Below are positions 28,034-37,266 of a stretch of 64,000 bases of DNA, in pieces; the first letter of the stretch is position 1; each line of letters begins with the position of its first letter. The notes beneath the pieces were generated by a model. That model did not search any database, was not told the origin of the DNA, and worked only from the letters and a program-made list of their open reading frames with translations. The stretch is from Pelagihabitans sp963760375. GTDB taxonomy: Bacteria; Bacteroidota; Bacteroidia; Flavobacteriales; Flavobacteriaceae. Position numbers and translations under genes: made by a program. Where the stretch lies: positions 682,001 to 746,000 of the forward strand of contig CAVXCS010000007.1 of assembly GCA_963760375.1 (NCBI GenBank). Direction: 5' to 3'.

Positions 28034-29017
28034 CTAAACCACTCCATAGGTGGCCAAGATAATCAGATCTGTATCTTCCCTCGATTTGAAGACGTCAAAA
28101 GTGCGACCTTGGGTACGCAGTGCCCCGAGTGCATTGGCATAACGAGCCGCCTTGAGATAGGCGCGGCGGTCTTCCAATAGGCCATAGCCCAAACCTCCTG
28201 CGAAAGAGTCCCCACAACCGGTGGTATCGACCACATGTTCTACTTTTACCGACTGTACCACTTCTTGGTGGATAGCATCTCCTTTTTTGAAAAACACCAC
28301 TCCGCCCTCGGCATCCAAGGTAACGATCAGGGATTGTACTCCCCGGTTCAGCACGTGTTCGGCCAAAGCGGGCAAATGGGAAGTATCCTTGGCATCGAAA
28401 TGCCCGAGTTCTTCGAGACGGTATTCTTTTTCGAACCAACAGCATTTCGACTCTTCCAGATTCATTTTCAACACATCGATATAGGGAAGCCATTGGTCGC
28501 GGTCGACCCAGAACTTGAGCAAACGATCGCCAAGCGTCGTGACGGTATTGGTCGGCCCATGGGCATCAAAAATGATTACCGCATCACTGTTTTCCTTGAT
28601 ATACTTTAGGGTTTCAAGAGGTACCTCATAATCGGTGATCGGCACACAGACAAAAACATCGCAATGCAATAAATGCTGCACATCCTCCGGAATGATGGGA
28701 TTCATAAAACCGGTCTGTTTCTCCAATCGATTGTTCTGATCCACAAATCGCAGGCTGATCACGTCGCCCTGATCGGCGGCGGAACTGATATGGTCTACAT
28801 TGATGTTGGGATATTCGCTCAAGAGTTCTTTGATGGCCCGTTCGTCTATTTTACGAACATGCGACACGGGAAATACGGTGCCATCATCCCCTAAAAGTTT
28901 GGATAATCCTATGGCAGTATGGGTCGTACAGCCATATTTCTCTATAACTTCCCCCCTATGGGTGGTGATATGGTCCCTTGGTATGGGACCTAAAACCGCA
29001 ACGTTGTATTTAGACAT
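28034..29017 (-). CDS. PfkB-family carbohydrate/nucleoside kinase
   Basis: 327-residue ribokinase-like enzyme that phosphorylates a sugar or nucleoside from ATP. The C-terminal PfkB signature DTTGCGDSFAGG (264-275) contains the catalytic base Asp270. The N-terminal part reads NVAVLGPIPRDHITTHRGEV, unusual for the family, which normally has a GG in the substrate pocket. Substrate not inferred; similar flavobacterial genes are annotated adenosine kinase or simply carbohydrate kinase. Monocistronic by position; tRNA-Arg lies 270 bases upstream on the other strand. Confidence 0.88.
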   Translation of the reverse strand: MSKYNVAVLGPIPRDHITTHRGEVIEKYGCTTHTAIGLSKLLGDDGTVFPVSHVRKIDERAIKELLSEYPNINVDHISSAADQGDVISLRFVDQNNRLEKQTGFMNPIIPEDVQHLLHCDVFVCVPITDYEVPLETLKYIKENSDAVIIFDAHGPTNTVTTLGDRLLKFWVDRDQWLPYIDVLKMNLEESKCCWFEKEYRLEELGHFDAKDTSHLPALAEHVLNRGVQSLIVTLDAEGGVVFFKKGDAIHQEVVQSVKVEHVVDTTGCGDSFAGGLGYGLLEDRRAYLKAARYANALGALRTQGRTFDVFKSREDTDLIILATYGVV

Positions 29018-29266
29018 GTATCCAGTTCCTTTTTAAATGCTTGCCCTAGCCTCCATTATCGGGTGGGCATAGATGTTCAATTGATTTTTGAAAATACAAA
29101 AAAATACACGACCAGCCATTGGAAATGCATAAATTAGCAAGAATACCGAAAAACTTTGGCTTCAGTTCCGATCAAATAGCATCTCAATTGATGGAAAAGC
29201 CAAGATTTTCTACATTTTCTTGCTAAATATCCTGAAATTGGACCAAAACTAATAGAAAAGTATTCT
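29018..29266. other. Intergenic between PfkB gene and tRNA-Arg
   Basis: No coding frame. It holds the PfkB promoter on the left strand and the tRNA promoter at its right end. Confidence 0.4.
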
Positions 29267-29274
29267 TAAATTTG
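29267..29274 (+). promoter_or_regulatory. -7 promoter box for tRNA-Arg
   Basis: TAAATTTG, perfect TAnnTTTG, 13 bases before the tRNA 5' end. A possible -33 TTG lies at 29238-29240 with a rather long spacer (26). Confidence 0.55.
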
Positions 29275-29287
29275 CCCTCTTTTTAAG

Positions 29288-29359
29288 GGCCTCATAGTTC
29301 AACGGATAGAATAGAAGTTTCCTAAACTTTAGATCCAGGTTCGATTCCTGGTGAGGCTA
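29288..29359 (+). tRNA. tRNA-Arg (anticodon CCT)
   Basis: 72-base cloverleaf. Acceptor stem GGCCTCA pairs with TGAGGCT (G1 opposite T72 is a G-U pair); D arm GTTC-AACGGATA-GAAT; anticodon stem GAAGT / ACTTT with loop TTCCTAA, so anticodon CCT reading AGG; T arm CCAGG-TTCGATT-CCTGG; discriminator A at 29359. CCA is not encoded. The 3' CTA... of the transcript is followed within 16 bases by a terminator hairpin. Confidence 0.95.
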
Positions 29360-29373
29360 CGAACAAGCACTTC

Positions 29374-29404
29374 AGGCCTTTGCGAAAGCAAGGGCTTTTA
29401 TTTT
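29374..29404 (+). terminator. Terminator of tRNA-Arg
   Basis: GCCTTTGC (29376-29383) and GCAAGGGC (29388-29395) pair around a GAAA tetraloop (one G-U pair) and are followed by TTTTATTTT. Confidence 0.8.
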
Positions 29405-29665
29405 CGAATCGGGCTTCTTTAGGAGCATCACAATAACCTTCTGATAGGGCCATCAAATATCGACATCAAGACATTATTTACAACCTTGTGGGCAAAGAGG
29501 GGATGGTTCGTTCAGTTTGGGACCAAATATTTAAAGTCATGCAATCCTTTGGGCACCCAAAAGTAAAATCAAATTCGTACAACCCATTCTATATTTCATA
29601 TCTTCGAACGATCGTGTTCGCCTGATTCTGAACCATCGATTTCCAAAATATATTAATAACTTCCA
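29405..29665. other. Intergenic before M14 peptidase
   Basis: About 260 bases with no supported gene and no clear repeat; it should hold the M14 promoter. Confidence 0.4.
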
Positions 29666-31543
29666 ATGACCATTCCGAACTTTTTTCGATCTTCGCTTTC
29701 CCCGATGTTTTGTATTGCCTTTTTTTTCGTTTCGGCCCAAGATATTCTTCCGCCGGTGGCCGAGTGGAGCGGAACCAGCGAATCCCTGATCGCCAAGCCG
29801 AACGATCCATGGATAACGCCCACGGAAAAATACGATTTTGTGACCACCCCAAATTATGCGGAAACCATGGATTGGTTCAAAAAACTTTGTTCAGGATCGC
29901 CACTGTTGCATATGGTTTCCATTGGCAAAAGTGTGGAAGGTCGGGATATTTTCATGATCATCGCTTCTGCGGATGAAGACATCCGACCTGAGGCCCTAAA
30001 AAAGTCGGAAAAGGCATTATTTTTTGCTCAAGCGGGCATCCACTCGGGGGAAATAGACGGTAAAGATGCCGGTATGATGTTGCTGCGCGACATTGCCTAT
30101 GGGGATAAGAAAGAACTGTTGGCCAAGGTGAATTTTCTGTTCGTCCCGATTTTGAGCGTTGACGGCCACGAACGTTCTTCGCCCTACAACAGGCCCAATC
30201 AAAGGGGTCCCCAAAATATGGGATGGAGAACCAATGCCAAGAATTTGAACCTGAACAGGGATTATGCCAAGCTCGATACCGAAGAAATCAAGGCCGTAGT
30301 ACAGGTGATGAACGACTACTATCCCCTCTTGTATATGGACATCCATGTGACCGATGGGGCCGATTACCAATACGACGTTACTTTTGGCGGTTTGGGGCAA
30401 CAGGGATATTCCCCAGCCATTTCCAAATGGTTGGAAACTACCTATAAGCCCTATGCCGACAGCGATTTAAAGGCCAAAGGCCATATCCCCGGGCCACTGT
30501 TGTTCGCCTTGAACGATCGTGATTTTTCGCAAGGGAATATTTTGAACATGGGGGGACCGAGGTTTTCCGATGCCTATGGCAATTTAAGGCATATGCCTAC
30601 CCTGTTGGTGGAAAACCATTCATTGAAACCCTTTAAGCAAAGGGTGTTGGGCACCTATGTTTTGTTGGAGAGCACCCTGAGGTTATTGGCCATCGAAGGG
30701 CAAAAACTCCGGGAAATTGCAACCAATGACCAAATGGCAAGGCCCTCAAAAATCCCGATGATGTTCAAGGTACCGCAGATGGAAAATGCCCTGGGCTACG
30801 ACGTGCAGGCCGGCCTTAAGTTATCCGATCGAGCCATAGTGCCCCCGGATAGCCTCACCTTAAAGGGAATTTCATCCAAATTATTAAAATCCTCGATAAC
30901 CGATTCGGATTATATTCAATGGTCCGGAAAACCGGAAACCATGACCGTGGTCAACTATAAGGCCTCGGAACCCATAGACTTGATCGTAAGGCCAAAAGGC
31001 TATTGGGTGCCCGCCTATTGCGATGAAATCCTGGAACGCCTGAAATGGCATGGTATTCAAATGGAAATCATTACAGAGCCCCGCAAAGTGAATGTGGAAA
31101 TGTATCGGATCAAGGATGCCAAATTCGAAAATGAAAGCCATGAAGTAGTGCCCTTCGAAGGACATATGCAAGTACACGGAACCCCCCGGTCGGAAATGCG
31201 AATGGAAGTATTTCCAGCGGGATCTGCCTTTATTTCCACAGACCAGACCCTGGGAGATCTCGCAATGGTCTTATTGGAGCCATTATCCAAGGATTCCTTT
31301 TTTAGCTGGGGATTTTTCCCTACCATTTTTCAACGAACTGAATATGTCGAACCCTATGTGATGGAACCCATGGCCAAACGAATGTTGGAGGCTTCCCCGG
31401 AACTGAAAAAGGAGTTTGAACAAAAAAAAGCGGGAGACAAGGCATTCGCCGCGGATCCGGGGGCGATCTTGACCTGGTTTTACGGGAAAACCCAATATTA
31501 TGATGAACGCTACCTGTTATATCCGATAGGAAGGGCACTTTAA
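29666..31543 (+). CDS. M14-family zinc carboxypeptidase, secreted
   Basis: 625-residue secreted metallocarboxypeptidase. Signal peptide up to about residue 25 (CIAFFFVSAQD). The zinc site is His126 and Glu129 in AGIHSGEIDGKDAG with His227 in YMDIHVTDGAD; the catalytic glutamate is probably Glu316 in LLVENHSLKPFKQRV. All four are present, so the enzyme looks active. The C-terminal about 200 residues are a further beta-rich domain of unknown role. M14 enzymes of this type trim C-terminal residues from peptides or peptidoglycan fragments outside the cytoplasm. Stands alone; next gene is 105 bases on. Confidence 0.9.
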   Translation: MTIPNFFRSSLSPMFCIAFFFVSAQDILPPVAEWSGTSESLIAKPNDPWITPTEKYDFVTTPNYAETMDWFKKLCSGSPLLHMVSIGKSVEGRDIFMIIASADEDIRPEALKKSEKALFFAQAGIHSGEIDGKDAGMMLLRDIAYGDKKELLAKVNFLFVPILSVDGHERSSPYNRPNQRGPQNMGWRTNAKNLNLNRDYAKLDTEEIKAVVQVMNDYYPLLYMDIHVTDGADYQYDVTFGGLGQQGYSPAISKWLETTYKPYADSDLKAKGHIPGPLLFALNDRDFSQGNILNMGGPRFSDAYGNLRHMPTLLVENHSLKPFKQRVLGTYVLLESTLRLLAIEGQKLREIATNDQMARPSKIPMMFKVPQMENALGYDVQAGLKLSDRAIVPPDSLTLKGISSKLLKSSITDSDYIQWSGKPETMTVVNYKASEPIDLIVRPKGYWVPAYCDEILERLKWHGIQMEIITEPRKVNVEMYRIKDAKFENESHEVVPFEGHMQVHGTPRSEMRMEVFPAGSAFISTDQTLGDLAMVLLEPLSKDSFFSWGFFPTIFQRTEYVEPYVMEPMAKRMLEASPELKKEFEQKKAGDKAFAADPGAILTWFYGKTQYYDERYLLYPIGRAL

Positions 31544-31648
31544 GGCATTTGTCCTCCACATCAAGGGGAGATGATAGTTTAAGAAATGCGAAAAAGAGGG
31601 GCAGCCAGTATTTTCGTGAATGCAGTTACAGTATGATAACCCGCTAAA

Positions 31649-32344
31649 ATGCAAAAAAATAAATCGAAAGAAGTCCCGCTTTCCGTAGTGATGCTGGGGG
31701 CCAGTGGAGCGGTCGGAAGCCAGGTCCTGCGGTCGTTGGTAGCCTATCCACAAATAGGAAGCATCACCTCTTTGGGCAGGAGAACCATATCCGGGTTATC
31801 CTTTGAAAAGGTCCATCAAAAAGAGATCGATATTTTTGATTCGAAATCATATGTGGAGCTTTTACCGGGTCATGATGTCGCCATATGTACCTTGGGCGTG
31901 GGACAACCTTCGAAGATGGGAAAAGAAGAATTTGTGAAAATCGATAAACTTGCTGTTATCGACTTTGCAAAGGCCTGTAAAAAAGCCGGCGTACGCCATT
32001 TTGAACTCTTGGGATCGGTAGGGGCGAAATCTAATTCCTCGTCGTTCTATCTCCGCTCAAAGGGGGAGTTGGTAGCGGCCTTACGGCTGCTCGATTTTGA
32101 GCGTCTGAGCATATTTCAGCCTTCCATGATCATTACGCCGACCAACCGTTATGGTATTTCCCAAGGAATTTTACTGCGCATTTGGCCATTATTAAGTCCA
32201 TTGCTATTTGGAGGCCTGCGCAAGTACCGGGGTATCCCGGTTGCCTCACTCGGGAAGGCGATCGCAAAAAATGTTTTAAACCAGGGCAAAGGGTTCGAAA
32301 CCTTACATTGGAATAAAATTTGTGAACTCACAGGACGGGAGTGA
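31649..32344 (+). CDS. NAD(P)-binding SDR-type protein (HTATIP2/TIP30-like)
   Basis: 231-residue atypical SDR with the nucleotide-binding motif MLGASGAVGSQVLRSL (about 15-30) and GRRT at the second strand, then ICTLGVGQPS and HFELLGSVGAKSNSSSFYLR. The last stretch resembles TIP30/HTATIP2 family proteins (YxxxK replaced by Y...SK-like YLRSKGEL). Cytoplasmic, substrate unknown. Convergent with the secreted unknown at 32473. Confidence 0.82.
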   Translation: MQKNKSKEVPLSVVMLGASGAVGSQVLRSLVAYPQIGSITSLGRRTISGLSFEKVHQKEIDIFDSKSYVELLPGHDVAICTLGVGQPSKMGKEEFVKIDKLAVIDFAKACKKAGVRHFELLGSVGAKSNSSSFYLRSKGELVAALRLLDFERLSIFQPSMIITPTNRYGISQGILLRIWPLLSPLLFGGLRKYRGIPVASLGKAIAKNVLNQGKGFETLHWNKICELTGRE

Positions 32345-32374
32345 CCTCCAATTATTGGAATTTCGGATGTTAGG

Positions 32375-32398
32375 GGTGCTTGTCAATCACAAGACACC
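32375..32398. terminator. Hairpin between convergent genes
   Basis: GGTGCTTGT (32375-32383) pairs with ACAAGACACC (32389-32398) with one bulged A, loop CAATC. No U-tract on the + strand, so a weak terminator at best. Confidence 0.35.
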
Positions 32399-32472
32399 TG
32401 CTCTTATGGCCACTCTTTCGCAATTTCCATTTTCCGCGATGCGCTTCAATCATGGAAAAAAAATAATAGAGA

Positions 32473-33198
32473 TCAGCGTTTGGACCATATTTCATATAGG
32501 GGCTCGCCCTTGCTGTTCTTTCCGGTATGGTGCCAATCGTTGCCATCGATCCGGTATTCGAATTTTAGGGAAGCGCCAACACGGGCATCGTCCCGGGAAA
32601 AATATTTGATGTTTTCCGTATAAATGCCGTCCTTGGCCGAATAACTGCCTCCCCCAGTTCCAAAAAATTCCATGGTATCGGTATTGTAGGCGATCCACTG
32701 GAAATAGCCATCCATCAGAAATTTTAAGGTCTTTCTTGGCGAGGTGTCACCGCGACGGTCTTGTCCCTCATCCGGTCCACGCATGGCAAAAAGCCATTGG
32801 CCGTCAAGGTCTTGCGGCATTGCCGGAGCCGGGGAAAACACCAAATCCGTATCGGTTTGCAGGGTGAGCTGTTCGCCTTGAAGGGAGTAAGGAACAGACC
32901 AGGTACCGGCCTTTTCACCTGGAGCAGCTGAATTGAATTCAAGTCGCACCTTGAGGCTGTCATTTTTTATGTCAAAGAAGCCCCCCAAGGTTTTCAGGAA
33001 ATGGGGAGGGTCGGATTCATATACACTGTACGTCAAATAATTTGCCTTTATCTTTAGCTCATGTTGCTGTGTTATGCCATTGGTTTCCGATTCAAAAAGA
33101 AAGACCCGCTCAGGAATTTGGGCGCTAAGCTGGCCCAAAATGGGAAGCATTAACCATAAAATAATATGGGCCTGGAATGGTTTAGGTTTCATGATCAA
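32473..33198 (-). CDS. Secreted protein of unknown function, DUF4488-like
   Basis: 241-residue protein with a signal peptide (about 1-26, ending GQLSAQ; alternate start 33192). The body has an N-terminal region of about 100 residues (QQHELKIKANYLTYSVYESD) and a C-terminal region DGQWLFAMRGPDEGQ, KTLKFLMDGYFQWIAYNTDT, EFFGTGGGSYSAKDGIYTEN. The second part resembles lipocalin-like DUF4488-type domains common in Bacteroides. I do not recognise a catalytic site. Substrate and role unknown. Divergent from the polyamine operon, 447 bases away. Confidence 0.65.
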   Translation of the reverse strand: MIMKPKPFQAHIILWLMLPILGQLSAQIPERVFLFESETNGITQQHELKIKANYLTYSVYESDPPHFLKTLGGFFDIKNDSLKVRLEFNSAAPGEKAGTWSVPYSLQGEQLTLQTDTDLVFSPAPAMPQDLDGQWLFAMRGPDEGQDRRGDTSPRKTLKFLMDGYFQWIAYNTDTMEFFGTGGGSYSAKDGIYTENIKYFSRDDARVGASLKFEYRIDGNDWHHTGKNSKGEPLYEIWSKR

Positions 33199-33645
33199 GG
33201 TATTTTGTCCTCAATATAATAAATTAAAGCACTTGAAATGAACGTCTTATGGTAAATTTCGACTTTTGAATGGGATCCATTGATTTTACTTTGGTATTTT
33301 TGTGGGAAACCCTTGTTTTTCCAGTTTTTTTCTTTTCATTTGTTTTCTCAAACCAGCAATGAATTCGGTTTGCGCGAAAAGCTTTTAGCGGAATATTATG
33401 CAAGTTTTTTTTATGTTCGGATTAAGGAGGATTTTGATGATAAACGCAATGGCGGACCATTTGATGGGGAGCCGGCTTTCACGACGAATATCCAGCCTTT
33501 TTAATATCGTGTGCAGTCAGCACGAATATGGTTTTATGCCCACCACCCAACCCCAAATTATGATCTGAAGCTTGTGTTTCAAATTTTTTTTGGACCCGAT
33601 GGATTTTCCAAAATCCCTATTTTGCGACTTTACAACCCTTTATAG
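33199..33645. other. Intergenic before the polyamine operon
   Basis: 447 bases. A 74-codon frame at 33280-33504 starts with TTG and has no signal or similarity I recognise, so I do not call it. A small hairpin GTGC-AGTCA-GCAC lies near 33511. Otherwise nothing supported; the operon promoter is not clear. Confidence 0.4.
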
Positions 33646-35046
33646 ATGAATACCAAATACATTGATCTGATCGATCAAACCTATTATTTCCCCCAAGAAG
33701 AATTTACACTGGATGGGGAATACCTAAAATTTCATGACATACCCTTGATCGAATTGATCCATAAATATGGGAGTCCGTTGAAGTTTACCTATTTACCGAA
33801 GATTTCCGAAAACATCAACCTGGCCAAAGGCTGGTTTGCCAATGCCATTGCCAAACACGATTACAAGGGCAAATACCACTATTGCTACTGTACCAAAAGT
33901 TCCCACTTCCAGCATGTGATGCATGAGGCCCTGAAGAACAACATCCATATAGAAACCTCTTCGGCTTTTGACATCAATATTGTGGAAGACCTTAAAAAAG
34001 AGGGAAAGATCAAAGACGACACCTATGTCATCTGCAATGGTTTTAAGCGCGATGAATACATCACCAACATTGGGGATTTAATCAACAACGGTCACCGGAA
34101 TTGTATTCCCATCATCGATAATTATGAAGAGATCGACCTGCTTTCCGAAGTCATTCACGACACTTTCAAGGTGGGCATACGCATTGCCTCGGAAGAGGAG
34201 CCTAAATTCGAATTCTATACCTCCCGGTTGGGCATAGGATATAAGAATATTGTTCCATTTTATGAAAACCAGATCAAGGATAATGACAAGGTCGAATTAA
34301 AAATGCTGCATTTTTTCATCAATACCGGCATCCGTGACAATGCTTATTATTGGAACGAACTTGCCAAATGTTTAAAGGTATACGTTAGGCTGAAGAAGCT
34401 CTGCCCATCCCTTGACAGTCTTAATGTCGGTGGCGGTTTTCCGATCAAAAATTCACTGGCCTTCAATTACGACTATCAATACATGATCGATGAGATCGTC
34501 AACCAGATCAAAATCGCCTGTGCGGAAGCAGAGGTTTCGGTTCCGCATATATTTACTGAATTTGGTAGCTTTACCGTTGGGGAGAGCGGCGGTGCCATTT
34601 ATGAGATCTTATATCAAAAACAACAGAACGACCGGGAAAAATGGAATATGATCGATTCTTCCTTCATTACCACCCTTCCCGATACTTGGGCGATCAACAA
34701 ACGATTCGTGATGCTGCCCATCAATCGTTGGAACGATGAATACGAACGGGTTTTATTGGGCGGACTCACCTGTGACAGCGATGATTATTACAACAGCGAA
34801 CAGAATATGAATGCCATATACCTGCCGAAGTACAGAAAGGACAAACCTTTGTATATTGGGTTTTTCAATACGGGCGCCTATCAAGAAACCATTGGGGGTT
34901 ATGGCGGGCTGCAACACTGCCTTATACCACAACCCAAACAAATCTTGATCGACCGGGACAAGGATGGCAAATTAACATACGAACTCTTTAGTAAAGAACA
35001 AACGGCAGGTGACCTGCTTCAAATTTTAGGATATGGAAACAAATAG
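33646..35046 (+). CDS. speA: Arginine decarboxylase (fold III, PLP)
   Basis: 466-residue PLP enzyme of the alanine-racemase fold, decarboxylating arginine to agmatine. The Schiff-base lysine is Lys84 in KYHYCYCTKSSHF; the late motifs LNVGGGFPIKNS, FTEFGSFTVGESGGAIYEIL and GLTCDSDD follow. It is the shorter Bacteroidota version (about 460-480), not the 650-residue E. coli SpeA; diaminopimelate or carboxynorspermidine decarboxylase is an alternative by fold, but the immediate agmatinase partner favours arginine. The stop overlaps the agmatinase start by 14 bases (35033-35046), so translation is coupled. Confidence 0.9.
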   Translation: MNTKYIDLIDQTYYFPQEEFTLDGEYLKFHDIPLIELIHKYGSPLKFTYLPKISENINLAKGWFANAIAKHDYKGKYHYCYCTKSSHFQHVMHEALKNNIHIETSSAFDINIVEDLKKEGKIKDDTYVICNGFKRDEYITNIGDLINNGHRNCIPIIDNYEEIDLLSEVIHDTFKVGIRIASEEEPKFEFYTSRLGIGYKNIVPFYENQIKDNDKVELKMLHFFINTGIRDNAYYWNELAKCLKVYVRLKKLCPSLDSLNVGGGFPIKNSLAFNYDYQYMIDEIVNQIKIACAEAEVSVPHIFTEFGSFTVGESGGAIYEILYQKQQNDREKWNMIDSSFITTLPDTWAINKRFVMLPINRWNDEYERVLLGGLTCDSDDYYNSEQNMNAIYLPKYRKDKPLYIGFFNTGAYQETIGGYGGLQHCLIPQPKQILIDRDKDGKLTYELFSKEQTAGDLLQILGYGNK

Positions 35047-35977
35047 GAATTACGCCGGTATTCCTGACGAATTCGCACAATTGGAAAAGGCAAAGGTAAT
35101 CTTGATACCCGTGCCTTATGACGGCACCAGTACTTGGGGCAAAGGTACCGACAAAGGGCCGAATGCCTTTTTGGAGGCTTCTTCGAATATGGAGCTGTAT
35201 GATATAGAAACGGGAACGGAGGTTTTTGAACAGGGCATATACCTGGCAGATGCCATAAATGAAAAGAGCAGTCCCGAAGCGGTGGTTGACATGGTCCATA
35301 AAACCACCAAGGATTATATCAAACGCAACAAGTTCGTAACGCTGTTCGGAGGGGAACATTCCATTTCAATAGGCACCATCAGGGCCTTCAATGAATGTTT
35401 CGACAATTTAACGGTCTTGCATATCGATGCCCATGCCGATTTGCGCAAGTCGTACAATGGCAGCAAGTTCAACCATGCTTGTGCGGTGCACGAGGCAAGC
35501 CAGAATACCAATCTTGTACAGGTGGGCATCCGGAGTATGGATATTATAGAGAAGACCTTCATGGATATGGAAAAGACATTTTTTGCCCATGATATGGTCA
35601 ATGATGAATACTGGATGGACAAGGTCATCGAAGCGATGACGGACAATGTATACATCACTTTCGACCTTGATGCCTTGGATCCGTCGATCATGCCAGCAAC
35701 CGGAACCCCGGAGCCGGGCGGGTTGTTTTGGTACGAGACCCTCGATTTTCTAAAACAGGTTTTTGTGGAAAAGAATGTGGTGGGGTTCGATATCGTTGAA
35801 CTTTGCCCCAATCCGTCAGATAAAACCTCTGACTACTTGGCGGCCAAATTATATTACAAAATGCTCAGCTATAAGTTCATGGGAGAGGCAGTAGACGATG
35901 TTTACGACAATACCTACGACATTGAATATAAGTCGAGCAACAATAACAATTCAAAATTCGACGATGACGAAGACTAA
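35033..35977 (+). CDS. speB: Agmatinase / ureohydrolase
   Basis: 314-residue ureohydrolase, hydrolysing agmatine to putrescine and urea with a Mn2+ pair. Metal motifs: LFGGEHSISIGT (about 103-114), LHIDAHADLRKSYNGSKFNH (about 125-144) and ITFDLDALDPSIMPATGTPE (about 206-225). Length matches agmatinase. The C-terminal tail is a low-complexity acidic extension (SSNNNNSKFDDDED) that encodes the overlap with the next gene. It completes arginine to putrescine with speA. Confidence 0.92.
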   Translation: METNRNYAGIPDEFAQLEKAKVILIPVPYDGTSTWGKGTDKGPNAFLEASSNMELYDIETGTEVFEQGIYLADAINEKSSPEAVVDMVHKTTKDYIKRNKFVTLFGGEHSISIGTIRAFNECFDNLTVLHIDAHADLRKSYNGSKFNHACAVHEASQNTNLVQVGIRSMDIIEKTFMDMEKTFFAHDMVNDEYWMDKVIEAMTDNVYITFDLDALDPSIMPATGTPEPGGLFWYETLDFLKQVFVEKNVVGFDIVELCPNPSDKTSDYLAAKLYYKMLSYKFMGEAVDDVYDNTYDIEYKSSNNNNSKFDDDED

Positions 35978-36941
35978 AGGGGCAATATCCAATTTTATAG
36001 AGAAGTATTATTTGCATTTCAATGCCGCCGCCTTGGTGGATGCGGCCAAGGGATACGAGGACCAGTTGAAGCAAGGTTCGAAAATGCTCGTTTCCTTGGC
36101 CGGGGCCATGAGCACTGCCGAACTGGGTAAAATATTTGCTGAGATCATCAGACAAGACAAGGTGCAGATCATCTCCTGTACGGGCGCAAATTTGGAAGAA
36201 GACATCATGAACCTGGTGGCCCATTCGCATTATAAAAGAGTGCCGAATTACCGCGATCTAACCCCACAGGATGAATGGGATCTACTTGAAAAGGGGCTTA
36301 ACAGGGTCACCGATACCTGTATCCCCGAAGAAGAGGCTTTTAGAAGACTGCAAAAACATATCTTTAAAATATGGAGCGATGCCGAAGCGGCAGGGGAGCG
36401 GTATTTCCCACATGAATTCATGTACAAAATGCTCTTGTCCGGGGTGTTGGAACAATACTATGAAATCGACATCAAAAATTCATGGATGTACGCCGCGGCG
36501 AAAAAAAACCTGCCGATCATCTGTCCCGGGTGGGAAGACAGTACCATGGGCAATATTTTTGCGTCCTATGTGTTGAAAGGGCAGTTAAAGGCCAGTACGA
36601 TGAAATCGGGCATCGAATACATGACCTTCTTGGCCGACTGGTATACCAATAATTCAGAAAAGGGAATCGGGTTCTTTCAAATCGGTGGCGGAATCGCAGG
36701 GGATTTTCCTATCTGCGTCGTTCCTATGCTCTACCAAGACATGGAACGCCCGGATACACCATTTTGGAGTTATTTTTGCCAAATAAGTGATAGTACCACG
36801 AGTTATGGGTCTTATTCCGGAGCGGTACCCAATGAAAAGATCACTTGGGGGAAACTCGATATCGACACCCCAAAATTTATAATAGAAAGTGATGCGACCA
36901 TTGTAGCGCCCTTAATTTTTGCTTACCTTTTGGACATGTAA
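35964..36941 (+). CDS. Deoxyhypusine-synthase-like protein, HH motif lost
   Basis: 325 residues from the ATG at 35964, overlapping speB by 14 bases (35898 is a shadow start). The DHS fold is clear: SCTGANLEEDIMNLVAHSHY (NAD site), PGWEDSTMGNIF, FQIGGGIAGDFPICVV, YGSYSGAVPNEKITWGKLDI. The lysine that forms the enzyme-substrate intermediate in human DHS (Lys329, WGK) is kept, here Lys297. The usual KHHIANAN with catalytic His288 is replaced by AGDFPICVV, and acidic polyamine-binding positions of DGSDSGARPDE read YGSYSGAVPNE. Bacteroidota have no eIF5A. Relatives serve as homospermidine synthase, but without the His the chemistry may differ; putrescine-linked role inferred from the operon. Confidence 0.8.
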   Translation: MTKTKGAISNFIEKYYLHFNAAALVDAAKGYEDQLKQGSKMLVSLAGAMSTAELGKIFAEIIRQDKVQIISCTGANLEEDIMNLVAHSHYKRVPNYRDLTPQDEWDLLEKGLNRVTDTCIPEEEAFRRLQKHIFKIWSDAEAAGERYFPHEFMYKMLLSGVLEQYYEIDIKNSWMYAAAKKNLPIICPGWEDSTMGNIFASYVLKGQLKASTMKSGIEYMTFLADWYTNNSEKGIGFFQIGGGIAGDFPICVVPMLYQDMERPDTPFWSYFCQISDSTTSYGSYSGAVPNEKITWGKLDIDTPKFIIESDATIVAPLIFAYLLDM

Positions 36942-36943
36942 TT

Positions 36944-37258
36944 ATGGAAAATTTAAAGAGAGTCATAGTAGATTTTAAAAAGCTAACCCCGGAGGTGCTT
37001 AAACTTTTGGTCGAAAAATATCCAGATGGATATGACGACCGAAACATCATTTCTTTCAAAAATGCCCAGGGGGAGCGAATTGAGGCTGTTGAGGTGACCA
37101 CCGAGGACACCAAATATCTGGTAAAGATCAGCGCCAAGCTCGAACGCACCATGGAAAACTATGATGAGGATGATTATGAAGATTTTGATTCCGATGATCC
37201 GGAAGCAGTTGTAGATCCTGAGCTCATCCAAGACGACGACGACCAAGACGAAGATTAA
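36944..37258 (+). CDS. Small protein with strongly acidic tail, unknown
   Basis: 104 residues, 2 bases after the DHS-like stop, 8 before the next gene. The first about 70 residues look like a compact alpha/beta domain (MENLKRVIVDFKKLTPEVLK, RIEAVEVTTEDTKYLVKISA), the last about 35 are nearly all Asp/Glu (DEDDYEDFDSDDPEAVVDPE, then DDDDQDED). I do not recognise a family. Its tight position inside the polyamine operon suggests a functional link, perhaps as a polyamine-binding or substrate-like partner, but that is speculation. The start is chosen as the first ATG after speY-like stop. Confidence 0.7.
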   Translation: MENLKRVIVDFKKLTPEVLKLLVEKYPDGYDDRNIISFKNAQGERIEAVEVTTEDTKYLVKISAKLERTMENYDEDDYEDFDSDDPEAVVDPELIQDDDDQDED

Positions 37259-37266
37259 AGACCCCT

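Noticed and set aside
29288..29359. Site-specific integration at the tRNA-Arg gene
   Set aside because: No integrase and no repeated tRNA 3' end nearby; ordinary genes on both sides.
33280..33504. 74-codon + frame in the gap before speA
   Set aside because: TTG start, no signal peptide or recognisable domain, no promoter.
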